Shown here in pieces: positions 4,819-7,179 of a stretch of 7,179 bases of DNA. Source of the DNA: CAYSYM01 sp964435115 (GTDB taxonomy: Bacteria; Chloroflexota; UBA6077; CF-72); assembly GCA_964435115.1 (NCBI GenBank), contig CAYSYM010000087.1, forward strand, positions 1-7,179, in the 5' to 3' direction. Under the pieces are notes generated by a model, which worked only from the letters and a program-made list of their open reading frames with translations, did no database searches and had not been told where the DNA came from. Position numbers and translations under genes: made by a program. Each line of letters starts with the position of its first letter. Position 1 is the first letter of the stretch.

Positions 4819-5124
4819 TCCTGGACCTGGCAACCCGCACAGGGAAGCGGCAAGACGGGACTGCAAGGAGTCTTCTATGCGCTGCGCAATAAGAGCATCT
4901 CATGCGCCGCGCCAGGATATGGCAGTCCGTGCGGCGCGTTTCCCAGTTCATGCGGCTATGCCTCCGTTGATGCGAACGGCACTTTAACGCTGAAGGCCGC
5001 CTGGAGTACCACCTGGACCACCTGCGTCAATACTTCGTCTTGCGGGGTTACGACACTGACGCTGACCGGTATCTCGGTGTGGGGCGACTATGGTAATTGC
5101 ACTGCCACCTGGCCGTCGCCGTGA
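4801..5124 (+). CDS. C11: silent shufflon C-terminal cassette, VDANG / ATWP type
   Basis: The S11 frame starts CQFSGGSWTWQPAQGSGKTG and ends NCTATWPSP at TGA 5122-5124 (107 codons). LQGVFYALRNKSISC aligns with LQGVWYPLRGKAISC of C3. SCGYASVDANGTLTL aligns with C1 and C2, and TATWP with the ATWP end of C1. Seven Cys are present. This fourth member shows that the family has diversified by sequence drift and loop exchange while keeping its framework (GKxISC, GYAxVDANG, C-x-A-x-W). No ATG in this frame can start it. Confidence 0.77.
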   Translation, partial: CQFSGGSWTWQPAQGSGKTGLQGVFYALRNKSISCAAPGYGSPCGAFPSSCGYASVDANGTLTLKAAWSTTWTTCVNTSSCGVTTLTLTGISVWGDYGNCTATWPSP

Positions 5125-5154
5125 CGGCGGCATAGTTGCCAATACAATGGCACG
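5122..5154 (+). repeat. S12: shufflon site with full left arm
   Basis: tgacggcggcatag plus core TTGCCAATACAATGGCACG. The TGA of the arm is the C11 stop codon, so arm and coding end overlap. Confidence 0.87.
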
Positions 5155-5340
5155 AGCTGGGTCTGGCGGAAGCCGGGGCAGCACGGCTACTACTGCTCCT
5201 ACTACAACTTCGCCCAGCAATGGGCATGGAACGAAGTCTATCCAGACGGCCCTGTTCCGAGTGGATTCACCCTAATTGCGCCAGGCGGCTTGTGGGCGCA
5301 AGGGACAGCCGGATGCATCCGCGTCATGCTCGACTACTAA
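5137..5340 (+). CDS. C12: silent shufflon C-terminal cassette, short aromatic type
   Basis: The S12 frame begins CQYNGTSWVWRKPGQHGYYCSY and ends GCIRVMLDY, TAA 5338-5340 (67 codons), the shortest complete cassette. It is rich in Tyr and Trp (YYCSYYNFAQQWAWNEVYPDG) with three Cys and a Gly-Pro-rich middle (VPSGFTLIAPGGLW). I do not recognise its family. A longer ATG-initiated frame starting at 5136 overlaps this cassette out of frame and reads into C13. That reading is artefactual, because the core-set frame here is the one shared by all cassettes. Confidence 0.73.
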   Translation, partial: CQYNGTSWVWRKPGQHGYYCSYYNFAQQWAWNEVYPDGPVPSGFTLIAPGGLWAQGTAGCIRVMLDY

Positions 5341-5347
5341 GTGCTCA

Positions 5348-5366
5348 TTGCCAATTCAGTAGCAAT
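5348..5366 (+). repeat. S13: shufflon site core, last + strand site
   Basis: TTGCCAATTCAGTAGCAAT with left arm gtgctca. No further core lies between C13 and the recombinase. Confidence 0.84.
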
Positions 5367-5765
5367 GCGTGGATATGGAAGTCGCCAGCTGGTGTCGGCG
5401 GATTTAACGGTGTTCAGGTATTTTCGTCGACCGCCAATTTCACGGTTCCCTCTGGCATATCGAAGGTCAAGGCCACCGTTATTGGTGGCGGTGGTGGCGG
5501 CGATTGGGGACCGGGCGGCCACGGACAAATCACTTACGGCGTTCTCTCGGTAGCGTCAGGTCAGGTAATTCCCTGCTCGGTCGGCAGCGGTGGCGGCGCC
5601 GGCGCTGGCGGCGGCACGTCGAGCTTTGGCGCACTAACAGCAATCGGCGGCGGGCCTAGCTGGGCCGGTGGTTACGGAACCGCTGTCGGGGCGAATTACG
5701 ACTATGGTGGCGGCGGTGGCTTCTATGGCGCTGGCAACAACGGCGCGTGCATCGTCGAGTGGTGA
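5349..5765 (+). CDS. C13: silent shufflon cassette, glycine-rich phage tail-fibre tip type
   Basis: The S13 frame runs CQFSSNAWIWKSPAGVGGF and 138 codons to TGA 5763-5765, the longest cassette. FNGVQVFSSTANFTVPSGISK, then VKATVIGGGGGGDWGPGG and long Gly runs, then TSSFGALTAIGGG and a closing NNGACIVEW form a classic phage tail-fibre C-terminus. Such glycine-rich tips fold as polyglycine-II-type sheets that recognise host receptors in some phages (known for related adhesins; inferred here). Its presence next to a PilV-type system suggests exchange between phage and pilus adhesins. It has only two Cys. It ends 11 bp before the preferred recombinase ATG. Confidence 0.8.
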   Translation, partial: CQFSSNAWIWKSPAGVGGFNGVQVFSSTANFTVPSGISKVKATVIGGGGGGDWGPGGHGQITYGVLSVASGQVIPCSVGSGGGAGAGGGTSSFGALTAIGGGPSWAGGYGTAVGANYDYGGGGGFYGAGNNGACIVEW

Positions 5766-5776
5766 CGGGCACCGCC

Positions 5777-6928
5777 ATGCTGTTCGTTCCCACACTCGCC
5801 ACGCCGCTGCGCGACATCCTCACTCACTACATCGCGACTGTTTCCGTCAGGAAGCGAAGCCACCATACTGAGATCTTTCGCATCAAGGCCATCGCCGATC
5901 TGCTCGGCGACGTGACGCTGGGCGAGATCACTCCGATGCACGTTGTTGGCTTCCGCGATCACCGGCTCGCGACGCCGAATCCGCGTAAGCCTGGCCAGAC
6001 GCTCGGCACTGGCACGGTCAAGGCCGAGTTGATGCTGCTCTCGCATGTCTTCAGCACCGCGGCGGCGGAATGGGGCATGGACAAGCTGGAGAACCCGGTC
6101 CTCAAGATTCGGAAACCGAAGCCGCCACCTGGGCGCAGTCGCCGGCTGACGCAGGCCGAGGAATTTAAGCTGCTGCGCGCTGCCGCTCGCCACTCCAATC
6201 CGCACTTCTATCCCATCGTCGTCATGGCTCTGGAAACGGCGTGCCGCCAAGGCGAGCTGCTCAACGCGCAATGGGAACACGTCAATTGGGAGAAGCGAAC
6301 GCTGCATCTGCCGATCACGAAGAACGGCGATGCGCGCGACGTACCGCTGAGCCGTAAGGCGTACAGCATCCTGCACGATCATCTGCCGCGAAAGACCGAG
6401 GGACGCATTTTCGACATGTACTGTTCGCACGGAATTAAGAGTAGCTGGCGGGTGTTCGTGAGAAGCATCGGGCTCAAGGACTTCCACTTCCACGATCTGC
6501 GCCATTGCGCGATCAGTTCGTTGCTCGAGCGCGGCCTGAATACTATCGAGGTCGCCTCGATCTCTGGGCACCGGTCCATGCAGATGCTCAAGCGCTACGC
6601 TCACCTCTCCGCATGGAAACTCGTCGAGAAGCTGGACCCGAAGCCGACCGCTAAGCGGCAGCGGCCGGTTCTCAAGGAACACTTGCCGGCCTATCCCGCC
6701 ATTGTGACCGAGTGGCTACGGCGCGTGGACATCGACTTCCCAGACTTCATTGATCTGCGCATCTCTGGATCACCGCAGGCTGACAACATCGGGCGAGCTA
6801 AGGATGTTCTGCTGCGAACGCTGGTCACGATGCTTTGCGAGGGTGCGCCGTTGCCGGCGCCGAGTCCAATTGATGACGTGGCGCTTCCGAACGAGCAATC
6901 GCGCATCGAGGTCATTGCGCCGCTATAG
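5777..6928 (+). CDS. rci: Shufflon-specific tyrosine recombinase, Rci family
   Basis: 383 residues from ATG 5777, close to the 384 of R64 Rci as I recall it. With this start the VSV in the N-terminal LxxYxxTVSV motif falls at the same residue number as in R64. GTGs at 5747, 5759 and 5762 are alternatives that would overlap C13. Catalytic residues are in place: R157 (TACRQGE), K182 (TKNGDARDVPLSR), H239-x-x-R242 (HFHDLRH), H265 (SGHRSM) and nucleophile Y274 (LKRYAHL). The catalytic region and the C-terminal extension (GRAKDVLLRTL...IEVIAPL), which is characteristic of Rci, match my memory of the R64 protein. It should recombine the TTGCCAATHCVRT sites, by inversion if it behaves as in R64. It lies between S13 and S14, so inversion using S14 would also flip this gene. 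No clear promoter or ribosome site was found. Confidence 0.95.
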   Translation: MLFVPTLATPLRDILTHYIATVSVRKRSHHTEIFRIKAIADLLGDVTLGEITPMHVVGFRDHRLATPNPRKPGQTLGTGTVKAELMLLSHVFSTAAAEWGMDKLENPVLKIRKPKPPPGRSRRLTQAEEFKLLRAAARHSNPHFYPIVVMALETACRQGELLNAQWEHVNWEKRTLHLPITKNGDARDVPLSRKAYSILHDHLPRKTEGRIFDMYCSHGIKSSWRVFVRSIGLKDFHFHDLRHCAISSLLERGLNTIEVASISGHRSMQMLKRYAHLSAWKLVEKLDPKPTAKRQRPVLKEHLPAYPAIVTEWLRRVDIDFPDFIDLRISGSPQADNIGRAKDVLLRTLVTMLCEGAPLPAPSPIDDVALPNEQSRIEVIAPL

Positions 6929-6930
6929 CG

Positions 6931-7179
6931 TCACGTCGAGCAGATCACATAGGTAGCGTTGATGAACCAGCCGCGCCAAACACCGCCGGCGGGCGTGTTG
7001 TTCCAATAGACGCCGGTATAGAGCATCCATGCGGCGCCCGTCCATGTCGGTGCGCCGCAATCATCCGCCGAGCAGGCGATGACGGCCTTCCCGCCGCAAT
7101 AATCCGTGGCCACCGTCTTGTAGAGCGCACCCGATGCAGCCTGTGGTTTCCACACCCAGGCGCTGCCATTGAATTGGCA
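6931..7179 (-). CDS. C14: inverted shufflon C-terminal cassette, possibly the expressed one
   Basis: On the minus strand the frame starts at the right edge with CQFNGSAWVWKPQAASGALYK and runs 82 codons to TGA 6933-6931. It has six Cys (TDYCGGKAVIAC, DDCGAP, VICST), several Trp (AAWMLYTGVYWNN, GVWRGW) and no start codon near the core. It is the only cassette in the opposite orientation and is separated from the rci stop by 2 bp. If the constant adhesin gene lies just to the right, this is its current C-terminus. If the constant part lies left of the window, this is another silent cassette. The reading frame continues off the window, so the protein is partial. Confidence 0.8.
   Translation of the reverse strand, partial: CQFNGSAWVWKPQAASGALYKTVATDYCGGKAVIACSADDCGAPTWTGAAWMLYTGVYWNNTPAGGVWRGWFINATYVICST
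7162..7179 (-). repeat. S14: inverted shufflon site core at window edge
   Basis: Minus strand TGCCAATTCAATGGCAGC; the first T of the core would be base 7180. It is the only site in inverted orientation. It contains TGCCA and TGGCA arms separated by six bases. Confidence 0.85.

Noticed and set aside
174..5366. CRISPR array
   Set aside because: Spacing is hundreds of bases and irregular, the intervals are protein-coding, and there are no cas genes.
5136..5765. 209-residue + frame spanning C12 and C13
   Set aside because: Its first 70 codons are out of frame with core S12 and end up in the C13 frame by chance. Only the part after S13 is real.
175..5765. Diversity-generating retroelement
   Set aside because: No reverse transcriptase, template repeat or adenine-biased variable repeat is present. 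Variation is by whole cassettes.
5723..6682. 319-residue minus-strand open frame
   Set aside because: It lies antisense to rci, whose + strand protein has all catalytic motifs. Long antisense frames are expected in GC-rich coding DNA.
174..6928. Classical integron with IntI and attC sites
   Set aside because: The cassette logic is similar, but the recombinase matches Rci including its C-terminal extension, and the sites are short cores without the paired R and L boxes of attC. Kept only as an architectural analogy.
6926..6935. Bidirectional terminator between rci and C14
   Set aside because: Only 2 bp separate the convergent stops and no hairpin with a T tract is seen there.

Overview
The window is a large shufflon-like array of interchangeable C-terminal protein cassettes together with its own tyrosine recombinase. 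The DNA is GC-rich with proteobacterial codon use, most like a beta- or gammaproteobacterium. It probably lies on a plasmid, integrative conjugative element or genomic island, because Rci-type shufflons normally diversify the PilV adhesin at the tip of a conjugative type IV pilus. No species call is possible.

Layout. From the left edge to 5765, fourteen cassettes (C0 to C13) stand head to tail on the + strand. Each new cassette opens at a 13-bp core, TTGCCAATHCVRT, which encodes Cys-Gln-[Tyr/Phe/Ser]-[Asn/Ser/Gly/Asp]. This is usually followed by a Trp-rich W-x-W motif, a unique 67-138 residue Cys-rich or Gly-rich domain and a stop codon a few bases before the next core. The cassettes have no evident start codons, ribosome sites or promoters of their own, so they look like silent alternative C-termini. 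Positions 5777-6928 encode an Rci-family recombinase. Converging on it with a 2-bp gap is one further cassette (C14) on the minus strand, whose core lies exactly at the right window edge. The constant N-terminal part of the adhesin gene is not in the window. It is most simply placed just beyond 7179, reading leftward, because then one inversion between S14 and any + strand core would fuse that cassette to the constant part.

Interruptions. Between C1 and C2 sits a compact three-gene operon (599-2078): a small helical protein, a nucleotidyltransferase with a KfrB-like C-terminal domain, and a small unknown protein. It looks like a toxin-antitoxin or defence-type cargo inside the cassette array. 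A 100-N assembly gap (4188-4287) lies in a second copy of cassette C7. The flanks match the first copy for exactly 55 bp on each side, pointing to tandem copies that a k=55 assembly could not resolve.

Main point of interest. The recombinase and the core are those of a classical R64-type shufflon. The architecture is different: many cassettes in one orientation, each followed by its own spacer arm, an embedded toxin-antitoxin-like cargo, and the recombinase inside the invertible interval. This resembles an integron cassette array run by an Rci recombinase.
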